From contig JAKSPK010000001.1 of NCBI GenBank assembly GCA_024404875.1, positions 62,001 through 126,000 of the forward strand: 64,000 nucleotides of DNA. Direction: 5' to 3'. The stretch is from Oscillospiraceae bacterium (GTDB lineage Bacteria; Bacillota; Clostridia; Oscillospirales; Ruminococcaceae). Both the position numbers and the translations under genes were made by a program. Shown one piece after another: positions 1-7,612 of this stretch. Numbering within the stretch: position 1 is the stretch's first letter; every line of letters begins with the position of its first letter. The notes under the pieces are model-generated. The model did not search any database and was not told the DNA's origin. It saw only the letters and a program-made list of their open reading frames with translations.

Positions 1-197
1 CATATGCCGCAGGGTGCATTTGCTTTATCCTCGCAGAGAACGAGCATCGAAAACCACTGTGCGAGCAGTTTTTTGCCGCAGCCGCGTTCGCCGTGCAGCA
101 GCAGCGCATGGGGCAGATGATGCTGGCGGCGGCTAAGCTGCAAATCGGAAAGAAGCTGTGCATTGCCGGCGATGGCCGGCATATCCTGTACGCTCAC
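1..197 (-). CDS. holB: DNA polymerase III subunit delta' (partial)
   Basis: Only the first 65 codons are present; the gene continues past the left edge. The delta' subunit is part of the clamp loader that places the sliding clamp on DNA. The visible N-terminus has the Walker A loop HGERGCGKK preceded by PHALLLH, as in clamp-loader AAA+ proteins. The likely start is a GTG at 195-197 that overlaps the darA stop (GTGA), so translation is coupled; an in-frame ATG five codons later is the alternative. The order darA then holB is typical of Firmicutes and supports the call. Confidence 0.85.
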   Translation of the reverse strand, partial: MSVQDMPAIAGNAQLLSDLQLSRRQHHLPHALLLHGERGCGKKLLAQWFSMLVLCEDKANAPCGI

Positions 198-529
198 AGC
201 TTTTCAAACCGTTCGATATTTGTCACGAATACAGTCGCGCCGCCGACAGGGACCTCCAGCGGCATAGACGGCACCTGACCGGTCGTGGAGGGGGTGCCGT
301 AGGAAGGCGATGCAGGGATGAACTGCTTTCTGTGGTGGCACTTTTGTTCCACGATGCTGATGACGGCATCGACCTCAGGCTCTTCCACACAAATCAGGAA
401 GGTCGTATTGCCGGCGCTGAGGAAGCTGCCGGATGATGCGAGCTTTGTTGCGCGGAATCCGTTTTTTGCCAGAGCCTTTGAGACAGCCGCGCTGTCATCG
501 CCGTTGACGACTGCAAAGATCAGTTTCAT
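194..529 (-). CDS. darA: Cyclic-di-AMP receptor, DarA/PstA family
   Basis: A PII-like cytosolic protein of 111 residues, the usual family length (about 109), that binds the second messenger c-di-AMP as a trimer. The N-terminus MKLIFAVVNGDD, the central segment GFRATKLASSGSFL and the C-terminal block VPVGGATVFV are family hallmarks. It overlaps holB by 4 nt and has its own promoter upstream. What it controls cannot be read from the sequence. The family call is strong; the downstream partner is unknown. Confidence 0.9.
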   Translation of the reverse strand: MKLIFAVVNGDDSAAVSKALAKNGFRATKLASSGSFLSAGNTTFLICVEEPEVDAVISIVEQKCHHRKQFIPASPSYGTPSTTGQVPSMPLEVPVGGATVFVTNIERFEKL

Positions 530-597
530 GAATCTATCACCCTCATTTACTTATCAATCAAATGGGGATCATGCAAGGTACAGCATTCCCCATAATC

Positions 598-626
598 AGT
601 ATACCACAAATTCGCTGAAAGTGCAA
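598..626 (-). promoter_or_regulatory. SigA promoter of darA-holB
   Basis: On the minus strand TTGCAC (621-626), a 17-bp spacer and TATACT (598-603), about 70 bp upstream of the darA start. Confidence 0.8.
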
Positions 627-635
627 GGGGTTATA

Positions 636-665
636 TAAAAACTCCCATACATTCCTGTATGGGAG
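636..665 (-). terminator. Rho-independent terminator after the tautomerase gene
   Basis: A perfect 10-bp stem (642-651 with 656-665, loop of four bases) followed on the minus strand by a T run at 641-636. It closes the transketolase-murL-tautomerase unit just upstream of the darA promoter. Confidence 0.85.
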
Positions 666-672
666 CTGTGTC

Positions 673-900
673 TCAATATTGAGCTTCGCCTTCGAGAATG
701 AGCATTTCGTCCGCGTGAGGATCAATTTCTTTTTCCTTGATCTCACGCTGCCAGTCCTCCGGCGGATAGGATTCAATTTTTACGGTCACGGCCTTGCGGC
801 TGCATCCCCATTTTTCCGTGAAAACGCGGGTGATTTCCTCAGCGACCTCCTGCTTGATCTTTTCATCCTTCGGATATGCCTTTACTACGATCAGCGGCAT
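673..900 (-). CDS. Tautomerase family protein (4-oxalocrotonate tautomerase-like)
   Basis: A 75-residue protein beginning MPLIVVKAYP, so that Pro becomes the N-terminal catalytic base after Met removal, the hallmark of the tautomerase superfamily. The substrate is unknown. The start at 898-900 is chosen because it places Pro at position 2 and is preceded by a strong GGGAGGGA ribosome binding site; a longer reading frame upstream lacks both. The first 38 nt overlap the end of the upstream membrane-protein gene, so the two are probably coupled. Confidence 0.8.
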   Translation of the reverse strand: MPLIVVKAYPKDEKIKQEVAEEITRVFTEKWGCSRKAVTVKIESYPPEDWQREIKEKEIDPHADEMLILEGEAQY

Positions 901-1363
901 CTTTCTCCCTCCCTTCATCTGCATATCGTCTTGCGACCGCAAGAAAAATCTCTGCGTTATGCGCATCCCAGCCAATACGGATACGCTTTTGTCCGATCAG
1001 GATCAGGGTATCGTTTGGCTTGCCGTCATGCCATTTATTGAGAGAGAATGAGTGCACCGAACGAATCCCGGTGATGTCCGTCCATTTATAAGTTTTTTTC
1101 CTGCCGAGCAGATTGCGGCGGACAAAGCCTTTTTTCTCGTGAAATTCGATGCGGATGTTGTGTGTCAGCAGCAGCGGGATATTCACCACGGTCAGCAGAC
1201 CGCAGATGATACAGGTGCTGCGTTCAGCGTGATCGAGAATACAGAGGATCGTGATAATCAGAAAAATTGCGCCGCAGACTGCACCGATCACAGCCGGCTC
1301 GCGGCTGGGCGTGACAACTCCGCGCAGGTATTTTTTGGGAACATTCTTTTTTTTCTGTGCCAT
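863..1363 (-). CDS. Small two-helix membrane protein of unknown function
   Basis: 166 residues starting MAQKKKNVPKKYL. After a basic cytoplasmic N-terminus there are two adjacent hydrophobic segments at about residues 25-70. A soluble C-terminal part follows, with FHEKKGFVRRNLLGRKKTYKWTD; its pattern of a basic residue pair then a Trp-containing strand resembles bacterial PH-like domains, but I cannot assign a family. The start ATG overlaps the murL stop (TGATG) and has GGAGG upstream. It sits between murL and the tautomerase in one minus-strand unit. Confidence 0.65.
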   Translation of the reverse strand: MAQKKKNVPKKYLRGVVTPSREPAVIGAVCGAIFLIITILCILDHAERSTCIICGLLTVVNIPLLLTHNIRIEFHEKKGFVRRNLLGRKKTYKWTDITGIRSVHSFSLNKWHDGKPNDTLILIGQKRIRIGWDAHNAEIFLAVARRYADEGREKDAADRSKGISEG

Positions 1364-2727
1364 CAGTGGAACGCCTCCACGCATTCCCGTTTTACGAGCG
1401 CTGCCAGATCCGCCGGGAGATTGTGCTGCGGATCCCATTCCTGTCCGAAAGCAGCAGCCTGCGAACTGTATTCTTTCCACAGCGGCGTTGCTTTATACTG
1501 CTTCAGCAGCAGCGGCAGTTCGATGCCGTCGCGCTCTGCGCGTTCGATTGCAAGACAAAGCGAGAGATTGACCTCTTTACGGCTGCCGACGCATTCAAAC
1601 GGCTTATTCGGCAATGCGCCGCAAAGCTCCTGCAAAGTAGGCTCCATTTCCGGCATATTCAGCATATCGGTGCCGAGCAGCCGGACAATTTCTGCATAGG
1701 GCAGGAACGGCGAGAGAATCACCGATACAAACAGGCATTTTGCACAGTGCCCGCACCATTTATCCTGTTTTGCACCGGCATTGCAGCTGCGGAAGATTTC
1801 GTGATATTTTGTATCGCAGGATGCAAAATATCTTGCGATCTGGAACTCCGTCAGCGGACGGAGCAGACTGAAATATCGCACACCGCAGCGCAGATAATTA
1901 TGCTCATAGGTGAAAAAGTCGCGCTCGAACTGATAGCTTTTGGAGTACTGATGATTGACCTCGGCTTCGGAGACCGTTGATTCGCTCGCAGAGGATTCAT
2001 TCGAGAGGATGACTGTTCCGATGCCGTTCAGGTAAGCCGTCAGCACGGACGAAAATGCGACGATTGCGGAAAAAGGAGTGTGACCGTTAAGGAATCCATT
2101 TCTGTTGCATTCAAGCATAAAGGGATCGAGCGTGCGTTTCGGTTCGAGGATGCGTTCCTGCGGGATCCCTGCGAGCAGCGCTGCCTGTTCGGACGAATTG
2201 CGGTGATTGATCTGATAGGCATAGGCATCATCAAGCTGACTGTGGAGCAGATTCAGTGTGACGATCGAATCCTTGCCGCCGCCGACCGGGATCAGCTTGC
2301 CGGAGAGCATTTTTTTCGGCGCATCTGCAGAGAAGCATGTATTGCTGCTGCATTCGATTGTCATGAAGCTGTCGAAATCCGTTTGAATGCCGTTGCGATA
2401 GAAAAATTCACCCAGTCCTCCGAAATAGAGCTGCTTCCACCAGTCGGCCTGCTCTTTTGTCATGTGCATCGGGAGCCGCACGACCGGCGGACAGGCGATC
2501 TTCCAATAGCTGACCAGCTCTGCCATGCCGAGAGAAAAAATCAGCCGAGAAACAGTCGGATCCGAGAGATCCGGCTGCGGGCAGGGGATCTCCCATGCCG
2601 GCGAAAAGCTGCCGAGCCCTGTGATCTCAAAGAGACAGGAAATATGCAGTCTGCTGTTTTCGTAGCTTGCGCGGGTCTCATGAAAAATGAATTCCGGATA
2701 CTGTTGACGCAGTTCTGTAAAGGTCAT
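1363..2727 (-). CDS. murL: MurL-like UDP-MurNAc-L-Ala-L-Glu epimerase (PP-loop ATPase)
   Basis: A 454-residue protein with a PP-loop ATP-binding motif GGGKDS at residues 149-154 and a Cys-rich motif WCGHCAKC near residue 325. Length, layout and the NESSASEST and HQYSKSYQFE blocks fit the MurL family. Characterised MurL from Xanthomonas uses ATP to epimerise the L-Glu of UDP-MurNAc-L-Ala-L-Glu to D-Glu, an alternative to glutamate racemase plus MurD. The substrate here is inferred from family resemblance. No MurD2 partner lies beside it; the neighbours are transketolase upstream and a membrane protein downstream. The start is preceded by GGAGC. Confidence 0.65.
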   Translation of the reverse strand: MTFTELRQQYPEFIFHETRASYENSRLHISCLFEITGLGSFSPAWEIPCPQPDLSDPTVSRLIFSLGMAELVSYWKIACPPVVRLPMHMTKEQADWWKQLYFGGLGEFFYRNGIQTDFDSFMTIECSSNTCFSADAPKKMLSGKLIPVGGGKDSIVTLNLLHSQLDDAYAYQINHRNSSEQAALLAGIPQERILEPKRTLDPFMLECNRNGFLNGHTPFSAIVAFSSVLTAYLNGIGTVILSNESSASESTVSEAEVNHQYSKSYQFERDFFTYEHNYLRCGVRYFSLLRPLTEFQIARYFASCDTKYHEIFRSCNAGAKQDKWCGHCAKCLFVSVILSPFLPYAEIVRLLGTDMLNMPEMEPTLQELCGALPNKPFECVGSRKEVNLSLCLAIERAERDGIELPLLLKQYKATPLWKEYSSQAAAFGQEWDPQHNLPADLAALVKRECVEAFH

Positions 2728-2759
2728 GTGGTTTGCTCCATTCTCGGATATAGAGTTCG

Positions 2760-2789
2760 AATGCGCAATCTTTTTTGAGATTACGCATT
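2760..2789. other. Intercistronic hairpin between tktC and murL
   Basis: An 11-bp inverted repeat (2760-2770 with 2779-2789, one G-U pair) with an A/T-rich loop. No T run follows on either strand, so it is not a typical terminator; it may be an mRNA processing or stability element. Confidence 0.5.
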
Positions 2790-2802
2790 CTGTCAGTTAC
2801 GC

Positions 2803-3750
2803 TTATTTTGCCTTGACCGCCTCGCGGATGACCTCTGCGATATGCTCCGCAGAAAGACCGAACTGCTTCAGCAGATCGACCGCCGGGCCGGAATGTCCGA
2901 AGGTATCGTTGACGCCGATTCGGTGAACCGGAACCGGGCAGCCCTCACAGACCGCTTCTGCAACTGCCGAGCCGAGACCGCCGATGATGCTGTGCTCCTC
3001 TGCAGTGACAATCAGGCCGGTCTCTTTCGCAGCCTTGAGTATGATCTCTTTGTCAAGCGGCTTGATCGTATGGATATTGATGACGCGGACGGAAATGCCC
3101 TCGCCTGCCAGTGTCTCTGCAGCAATCAGAGCTTCATTGACGAGCAGACCGGTCGCGATGACTGTGATATCGCTTCCGTCGCGGAGCTGAACACCCTTTC
3201 CAAGCTCAAATTTATAGGTCGCCGGGTCATTAATGACCGGAACCGCCAGTCTGCCAAAACGCAGATAGCAGGGGCCGTCATGCTCAATCGCCGCTGCGAC
3301 TGCCGCTTTTGCTTCAGTATCGTCTGCGGGATTGATGACGGTCATGCCCGGGATCGTGCGCATGAGCGCGAGATCCTCGCAGCACTGATGTGTTGCGCCG
3401 TCCTCGCCGACGGAGATGCCGGCGTGCGTAGCGCCGATCTTGACATTGAGATGCGGATAGCCGATGCTGTTGCGGACGATCTCAAATGCTCTGCCTGCTG
3501 CGAACATCGCAAAAGACGATGCAAACGGGATCATGCCCGCTGCAGCAAGGCCGGCCGCGACGCCCATCATATTCGCTTCGGCAATGCCGCAGTCATAAAA
3601 GCGATCGGCATAGGCCTTCTTGAACATACCGGTCTTGGTTGCTGCTGCAAGGTCGGCATCCAGTACGACCAGATTCTCATATTTCTCAGCCAGTTCGACC
3701 AGTGCTTCGCCGTAGCTTTCACGGGTCGCCTTCTTGATGACATCGCTCAT
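2803..3750 (-). CDS. Transketolase, C-terminal (pyrimidine-binding) subunit
   Basis: 315 residues carrying the Pyr and C-terminal domains of transketolase; segments such as FYDCGIAEANMMGVAAGLA and GATHQCCEDLALMRTIPG are typical. It works with the product of the upstream gene to move two-carbon units in the non-oxidative pentose phosphate pathway. The start ATG overlaps the stop of the N-terminal subunit gene (ATGA), so equal synthesis is expected. Split transketolases are common in clostridia and archaea. A 1-deoxyxylulose-5-phosphate synthase-like role cannot be excluded but fits less well. Confidence 0.9.
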   Translation of the reverse strand: MSDVIKKATRESYGEALVELAEKYENLVVLDADLAAATKTGMFKKAYADRFYDCGIAEANMMGVAAGLAAAGMIPFASSFAMFAAGRAFEIVRNSIGYPHLNVKIGATHAGISVGEDGATHQCCEDLALMRTIPGMTVINPADDTEAKAAVAAAIEHDGPCYLRFGRLAVPVINDPATYKFELGKGVQLRDGSDITVIATGLLVNEALIAAETLAGEGISVRVINIHTIKPLDKEIILKAAKETGLIVTAEEHSIIGGLGSAVAEAVCEGCPVPVHRIGVNDTFGHSGPAVDLLKQFGLSAEHIAEVIREAVKAK

Positions 3751-4592
3751 GCCTGTGCCTCCAATCTGTTCAGTTCGGCGGTCAGCTCTGCCATTGCCTT
3801 TTCATACTGCTCGGTGTTCGGTGCAGTACCATGCCAGCCGACCTGATTCTCCATAAAGGAAACGCCCTTACCCTTGACGGAATGCTGAATGATGACAACA
3901 GGCTGCTCCGTGACACGCTCTGCCTCACGGAAAGCGCGGTCGATATCATCGAAATCATGTGCATTCATTTCGATGACATGCCAGCCGAATGCGGCAAACT
4001 TTGCGGGGATCGGCTCCGGAGAGCAGACCTCGGTGATCTTGCCGTCGATCTGGAGACCGTTGTTGTCAACGATTGCGATGAGGTTGTCAAGGCCGTAATG
4101 CGCCGCGAACATCGCAGCTTCCCAGACCTGTCCTTCCTCCAGCTCGCCGTCGCCGAGGATCGTATAGACCTGATAATTGTCAGCGCGGTGCTTGCCTGCG
4201 AGAGCCATGCCGCAGGCTGCGGAGATGCCCTGACCGAGCGAGCCGCTGCTCATATCAATGCCGGGGATTGTGATGCAGGGATGTCCCTGCAATCTTGAAT
4301 CAATGTGACGGAGCGTTTTCATCTCCTCCATCGGGAAGAATCCGCGCTCAGCAAGGGTGGCATAGAGTGCCGGAGCCGTGTGGCCCTTTGAGAGCACAAG
4401 GCGGTCGCGTTCTGCGAAGTCCGGCTGATCCGGATAAACATTCATTCTGGTGAAATAGAGATAGGTCAGAACATCGGCAATCGAGAGCGAGCCGCCCGGA
4501 TGACCGGATTTTGCGTGATAAACGCCCTCAATGATGCCCATGCGGATCTTACAGGCATGGAGCTGCAATTCTCTGCGGAGCAAGTCGTCCAT
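3747..4592 (-). CDS. Transketolase, N-terminal (TPP-binding) subunit
   Basis: 281 residues containing the thiamine pyrophosphate domain: SGHPGG near residue 30, SGSLGQGIS near 115, and the motif GDGELEEGQ followed by VDNNGLQIDG. Together with the next gene it rebuilds a full transketolase. The start at 4590-4592 (MDDLLRRELQ) is chosen because it has AAGGAAG at a good distance; a longer frame begins upstream without a ribosome binding site. It is the first gene of the minus-strand unit that runs to the terminator near 640. Confidence 0.9.
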   Translation of the reverse strand: MDDLLRRELQLHACKIRMGIIEGVYHAKSGHPGGSLSIADVLTYLYFTRMNVYPDQPDFAERDRLVLSKGHTAPALYATLAERGFFPMEEMKTLRHIDSRLQGHPCITIPGIDMSSGSLGQGISAACGMALAGKHRADNYQVYTILGDGELEEGQVWEAAMFAAHYGLDNLIAIVDNNGLQIDGKITEVCSPEPIPAKFAAFGWHVIEMNAHDFDDIDRAFREAERVTEQPVVIIQHSVKGKGVSFMENQVGWHGTAPNTEQYEKAMAELTAELNRLEAQA

Positions 4593-4660
4593 AGTTTCAT
4601 CTTCCTTTCTGCGGGGACAGCCCGCGGCCGTCAGTTTTGCGCAGACGGCATTCTGCATCT

Positions 4661-4689
4661 ATTATACTATATTTTACGGAAAAAAGCAA
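4661..4689 (-). promoter_or_regulatory. SigA promoter of the transketolase operon
   Basis: On the minus strand TTGCTT (4684-4689), a 17-bp spacer and a perfect TATAAT (4661-4666). Confidence 0.85.
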
Positions 4690-4884
4690 GTGGCAGGAAG
4701 CAGAGATGAGTGAACAATCGTTGATTTTATGATTACTCGTACGGAGATATCATCTGCTAATGTTCCCTTCTGAGTCCTGTTTCCGCCATTTTCGCGGTAT
4801 ACCGTTCAAATGCGTCAGCAGCGGGCGTTTTTTTGTCATAATTTTTCCGCTTGATTCAACTGGCAGTAAATTCCCTGTGAAACC

Positions 4885-4913
4885 TTGATTTTTTGTGGCA
4901 TTTGTGCTATAAT
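4885..4913 (+). promoter_or_regulatory. SigA promoter of metG
   Basis: TTGATT, a 17-bp spacer and TATAAT with an extended -10 (TGC just upstream). Confidence 0.8.
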
Positions 4914-5039
4914 AAATTGAAATATTATAGGCAGCAATGAACAAAGCCCGCTCAGCGGATTGACGGTACACCTGCTTGCATCTGTGACCGCCGGCTCTGT
5001 GCAGCATTGCCAATAAAGTTATGAAAGGAATCGGAATCT
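4914..5039 (+). other. metG leader, about 120 nt, no recognised riboswitch
   Basis: The gap between the divergent tkt and metG genes (4593-5039) holds the two promoters listed and this leader. I looked for a T-box (TGGNACCGCG element) and a SAM riboswitch and see neither. The segments GGCAGCAATG (4930s) and CATTGCC (near 5010) could pair imperfectly. An AAAGGAA ribosome binding site precedes the start codon. Confidence 0.4.
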
Positions 5040-7052
5040 ATGCCGAAGAATCACGATCAGAAATCGTTTGAGATCCCGCGTCCGGAATTCCCGAAGCGCG
5101 CGGTTGTTACGGGCGGAATGCCCTACGGAAATAAGGAACTGCATTTCGGTCATGTCGGCGGAATGCTGGTTTTTGCGGATACCTATGCCCGCTTCCTTCG
5201 CGACCGGATCGGCAGCGAAAATGTCATCTTTGTCAGCGGCACGGACTGCTATGGCTCGCCGATCGCCGAAGGCTGGCGCAAAAAGGTCGAAGCAGGCGAA
5301 TTTGAAGGCTCTCTGGAGGATTTTGTCCGCCGCAATCACGAAAAGCAAAAGGGTACATTGAAGGCCTACGGCATTTCTCCGAATCTGTTTGGTGCCTCAG
5401 GCCTCGGCAGAACAAAAGAAATCCACGCGGAATATACGCTTGAATTTTTGCAGTCGCTCTATGATAAAGGGCAGCTCGACCGCATCACGACGATGCAGTT
5501 TTTCGATGAGAAGGCAGGCGTATTTCTCAATGGCCGGCAGGTCATTGGAAAATGTCCGGTCGAGGGCTGCACTTCTGAAAAGGGCTACGCTGACGAATGC
5601 GACCTCGGACATCAGTATATGCCGGAGAATCTGTTGAATCCTGTCTCGGCGCTGACCGGCGAAACACCGTCGATGCGCCCTGTCACAAACTGGTATTTCA
5701 AGCTGCGCGATTACGAAGCGCTGATGAAGGAATGGGTCGGCTCAATGCAGAAGGATAAGCGTATCCGGCCGGTTGTCTGCAAGACGATCTCGGAATTCCT
5801 CAAACCGCCGGTCATTTATATCAAGCGCGAATTCGAGGAAAAATACCATTCGCTTTGTGATCAGATGCCCGCACATACCTATCTGGAGGAGCCGAAGAAG
5901 CCCTCCTTTACGATCGAATTTACAAAGCTGCCGGACTGCGATGAGGCTTGCCGCATCCTGACGGAGAACGGAATTCGGTACCGCACCGGCAAAACGCTCG
6001 TGCCGTTCCGTCTGACCGGCAATATCGAATGGGGCGTTCCGGCACCGGTGCTGGATGGTGCAGAAAATCTGACCGTCTGGGTCTGGCCGGAATCACTCTG
6101 GGCGCCGATCTCGTTCACGCAGGCTTATCTCGAATCCGAAGGTCATGACCGCGCTGAGTGGAAGGATTACTGGTGCAGCAAGGATTCGACTGTTTATCAG
6201 TTTATCGGACAGGATAATATTTATTTCTACGGCATTGCAGAGCCGGCCATGTGGATGGCGCAGCAGACCGCAGAAACAAAAGTTTCTGACCCCGCTGAAG
6301 GTGAATTGCAGATGCCGGTCATCGTTGCGAATCACCATATCTTGTTCCTTGATAAAAAAGCATCCAGCTCCGGCGCAGTCAAGCCGCCGATGGCGGATGA
6401 TCTGCTCTCGCACTATACGCCGGAGCAGCTTCGTATGCATTGGCTTGGTCTCGGTCTCGGTCAGCGCTCAGTCAGCTTTATGCCGAAGCCCTATAATCCT
6501 GATGCAGATCCGAATGAGCAGGATCCTGTTATCAAGGATGGTCTGCTGCTTTCGAATGTCTATAACCGTATCATCCGTACGGCATTCTATACCGCACAGA
6601 AAGTGACGGACGGCATTCTGCCTGATATCGCACCGGAGGAGAAATTCCTCGCAGATGCCAAAAAGGCAGTGCTGGAATATGAGCGGCATATGTCGAAATT
6701 CGCATTCCACCAGTGTACCTATGTACTGGACGGCTATATCCGGAATGCAAGCAAATACATGGCGAAGGCGCTGAAGCCTGATGAGCAGAGCCGCAGTGAG
6801 ACAGAGCAGGTTCTGAGCAACCTGTTTTATATGATCCGGATTGCGGGCGTACTGCTGCATCCGATGGCGCCGTTCGGCACGGAGAAGCTGCGCGAATATC
6901 TGGATACGGACGAGCGTATCTGGTCATGGGATACAATTTTTGAGCCGTTGAATGCTTTTACCGGTTTCGGTCACAAGCTGAAATTCCTGCCGCCGCGCAC
7001 GGATTTCTTTACGCGGCATGAATCACAGTTTGCTGAAACGGACGAAGCATGA
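5040..7052 (+). CDS. metG: Methionine--tRNA ligase, divergent class
   Basis: 670 residues of a class I aminoacyl-tRNA synthetase. The catalytic HIGH motif appears as HFGH (35-38), followed by VSGTDCYGSPI. A zinc-knuckle-like cluster with CPVEGC and CDLGH lies near residues 177-198, and the anticodon-binding helical domain begins after about 480. The KMSKS loop is replaced by KKASSSG near residue 438, inside the expected context (NHHILFLDKKA, then PEQLRMHWLGLGL). I believe a clade of clostridial MetRS-like enzymes shares this. There is no C-terminal tRNA-binding OB domain. The next small gene overlaps its stop codon. Confidence 0.85.
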   Translation: MPKNHDQKSFEIPRPEFPKRAVVTGGMPYGNKELHFGHVGGMLVFADTYARFLRDRIGSENVIFVSGTDCYGSPIAEGWRKKVEAGEFEGSLEDFVRRNHEKQKGTLKAYGISPNLFGASGLGRTKEIHAEYTLEFLQSLYDKGQLDRITTMQFFDEKAGVFLNGRQVIGKCPVEGCTSEKGYADECDLGHQYMPENLLNPVSALTGETPSMRPVTNWYFKLRDYEALMKEWVGSMQKDKRIRPVVCKTISEFLKPPVIYIKREFEEKYHSLCDQMPAHTYLEEPKKPSFTIEFTKLPDCDEACRILTENGIRYRTGKTLVPFRLTGNIEWGVPAPVLDGAENLTVWVWPESLWAPISFTQAYLESEGHDRAEWKDYWCSKDSTVYQFIGQDNIYFYGIAEPAMWMAQQTAETKVSDPAEGELQMPVIVANHHILFLDKKASSSGAVKPPMADDLLSHYTPEQLRMHWLGLGLGQRSVSFMPKPYNPDADPNEQDPVIKDGLLLSNVYNRIIRTAFYTAQKVTDGILPDIAPEEKFLADAKKAVLEYERHMSKFAFHQCTYVLDGYIRNASKYMAKALKPDEQSRSETEQVLSNLFYMIRIAGVLLHPMAPFGTEKLREYLDTDERIWSWDTIFEPLNAFTGFGHKLKFLPPRTDFFTRHESQFAETDEA

Positions 7053-7240
7053 CACAGATCATTCAGAGTCTTGTAAAGCTTGGGATTACGGCATATCTGC
7101 TGTTCGGCGGATATATCCTGTTCTGCGGTTTTCTGGAGAAGAACAAAAAGAAAAAGATCGCAGGTGCGCTGATCCTGATCCTGCCGACGATCGCGCTGAT
7201 TGTAACGCTGATATTGCTTTACCGGAAATACGGTGTCTGA
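7049..7240 (+). CDS. Small two-helix membrane protein
   Basis: 63 residues with two hydrophobic segments (about 10-28 and 38-57) separated by the basic loop EKNKKKKI. The ATG overlaps the metG stop (ATGA), which suggests coupled translation and argues that it is real. No family recognised. Confidence 0.6.
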   Translation: MTQIIQSLVKLGITAYLLFGGYILFCGFLEKNKKKKIAGALILILPTIALIVTLILLYRKYGV

Positions 7241-7251
7241 TTTGTTTCATG

Positions 7252-7320
7252 CATAAGGCAACACCGCGCAAAGCCCGCCTGACGGCCTGGCGGCATAACT
7301 GCGCTGTGCGGCATTACCCC
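7252..7320. repeat. Dispersed palindromic repeat, copy A (REP-like)
   Basis: GCAACACCGCGCA on the left and TGTGCGGCATTACCCC on the right form an outer stem, with an inner hairpin CCGCC/GGCGG. The left arm matches, in inverted orientation, the right arm of the palindrome at 62680-62730 (ACCGC-CA-AGC core), so the two belong to one repeat family. It contains no gene. Confidence 0.6.
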
Positions 7321-7363
7321 AAAAAATCAAAATCCTGGCTTCCCGGACAGTCGGGAAGTCAGG
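7321..7363 (-). terminator. Second (distal) terminator after tRNA-Arg
   Basis: A 12-bp stem (7334-7345 with 7352-7363, one G-U pair) followed on the minus strand by a T-rich stretch at 7333-7321. It lies behind the first terminator and probably acts as backup, also separating the repeat and the metG unit. Confidence 0.6.
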
Positions 7364-7375
7364 AGAACCGATATA

Positions 7376-7414
7376 CTATAAAACAAGAAAGCACCCCGCA
7401 AAACGGAGCGCTTT
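7376..7414 (-). terminator. Terminator of tRNA-Arg
   Basis: An 11-bp stem (7388-7398 with 7404-7414, two G-U pairs), then CTTGTTTTAT on the minus strand, starting six bases after the CCA end of the tRNA. Confidence 0.8.
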
Positions 7415-7420
7415 CAAAAC

Positions 7421-7497
7421 TGGTACGCCTGATGCGATTCGAACGCACGACCTTCAGAGTCGGAGTCTGACACTCTATCCAGCTGAGCTACAGGCGC
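7421..7497 (-). tRNA. tRNA-Arg (anticodon CCG)
   Basis: A 77-nt cloverleaf with encoded CCA. Acceptor stem GCGCCTG/CAGGCGT, D arm GCTC/GAGT with AGCTGGATA loop, anticodon stem TCAGA/TCTGA with loop CTCCGAC giving anticodon CCG, and T arm GTGCG-TTCGAAT-CGCAT. It reads the Arg codon CGG. It is a single-gene unit with its own promoter and terminators. Confidence 0.95.
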
Positions 7498-7516
7498 ATC
7501 TGAACCAGTACATCTT

Positions 7517-7545
7517 ATTATAGCAGATTTCAGAAAAATTTGCAA
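7517..7545 (-). promoter_or_regulatory. SigA promoter of tRNA-Arg
   Basis: On the minus strand TTGCAA (7540-7545), a 17-bp spacer and TATAAT (7517-7522), 20 bp upstream of the tRNA. Confidence 0.9.
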
Positions 7546-7612
7546 CCCCTTTTTTCAAATTTGTGCCGGAAAATCCGTTTCCGGCCGGTGAAGCCAGTGA
7601 GGAACGCAGTCT

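Noticed and set aside
158..638. Plus-strand open frames at the left edge
   Set aside because: They are opposite darA and holB, whose motifs, overlap and promoter are clear.
4914..5039. T-box or SAM riboswitch before metG
   Set aside because: The conserved T-box antiterminator element and the SAM core motifs are absent, and no terminator hairpin with a T run precedes the gene.
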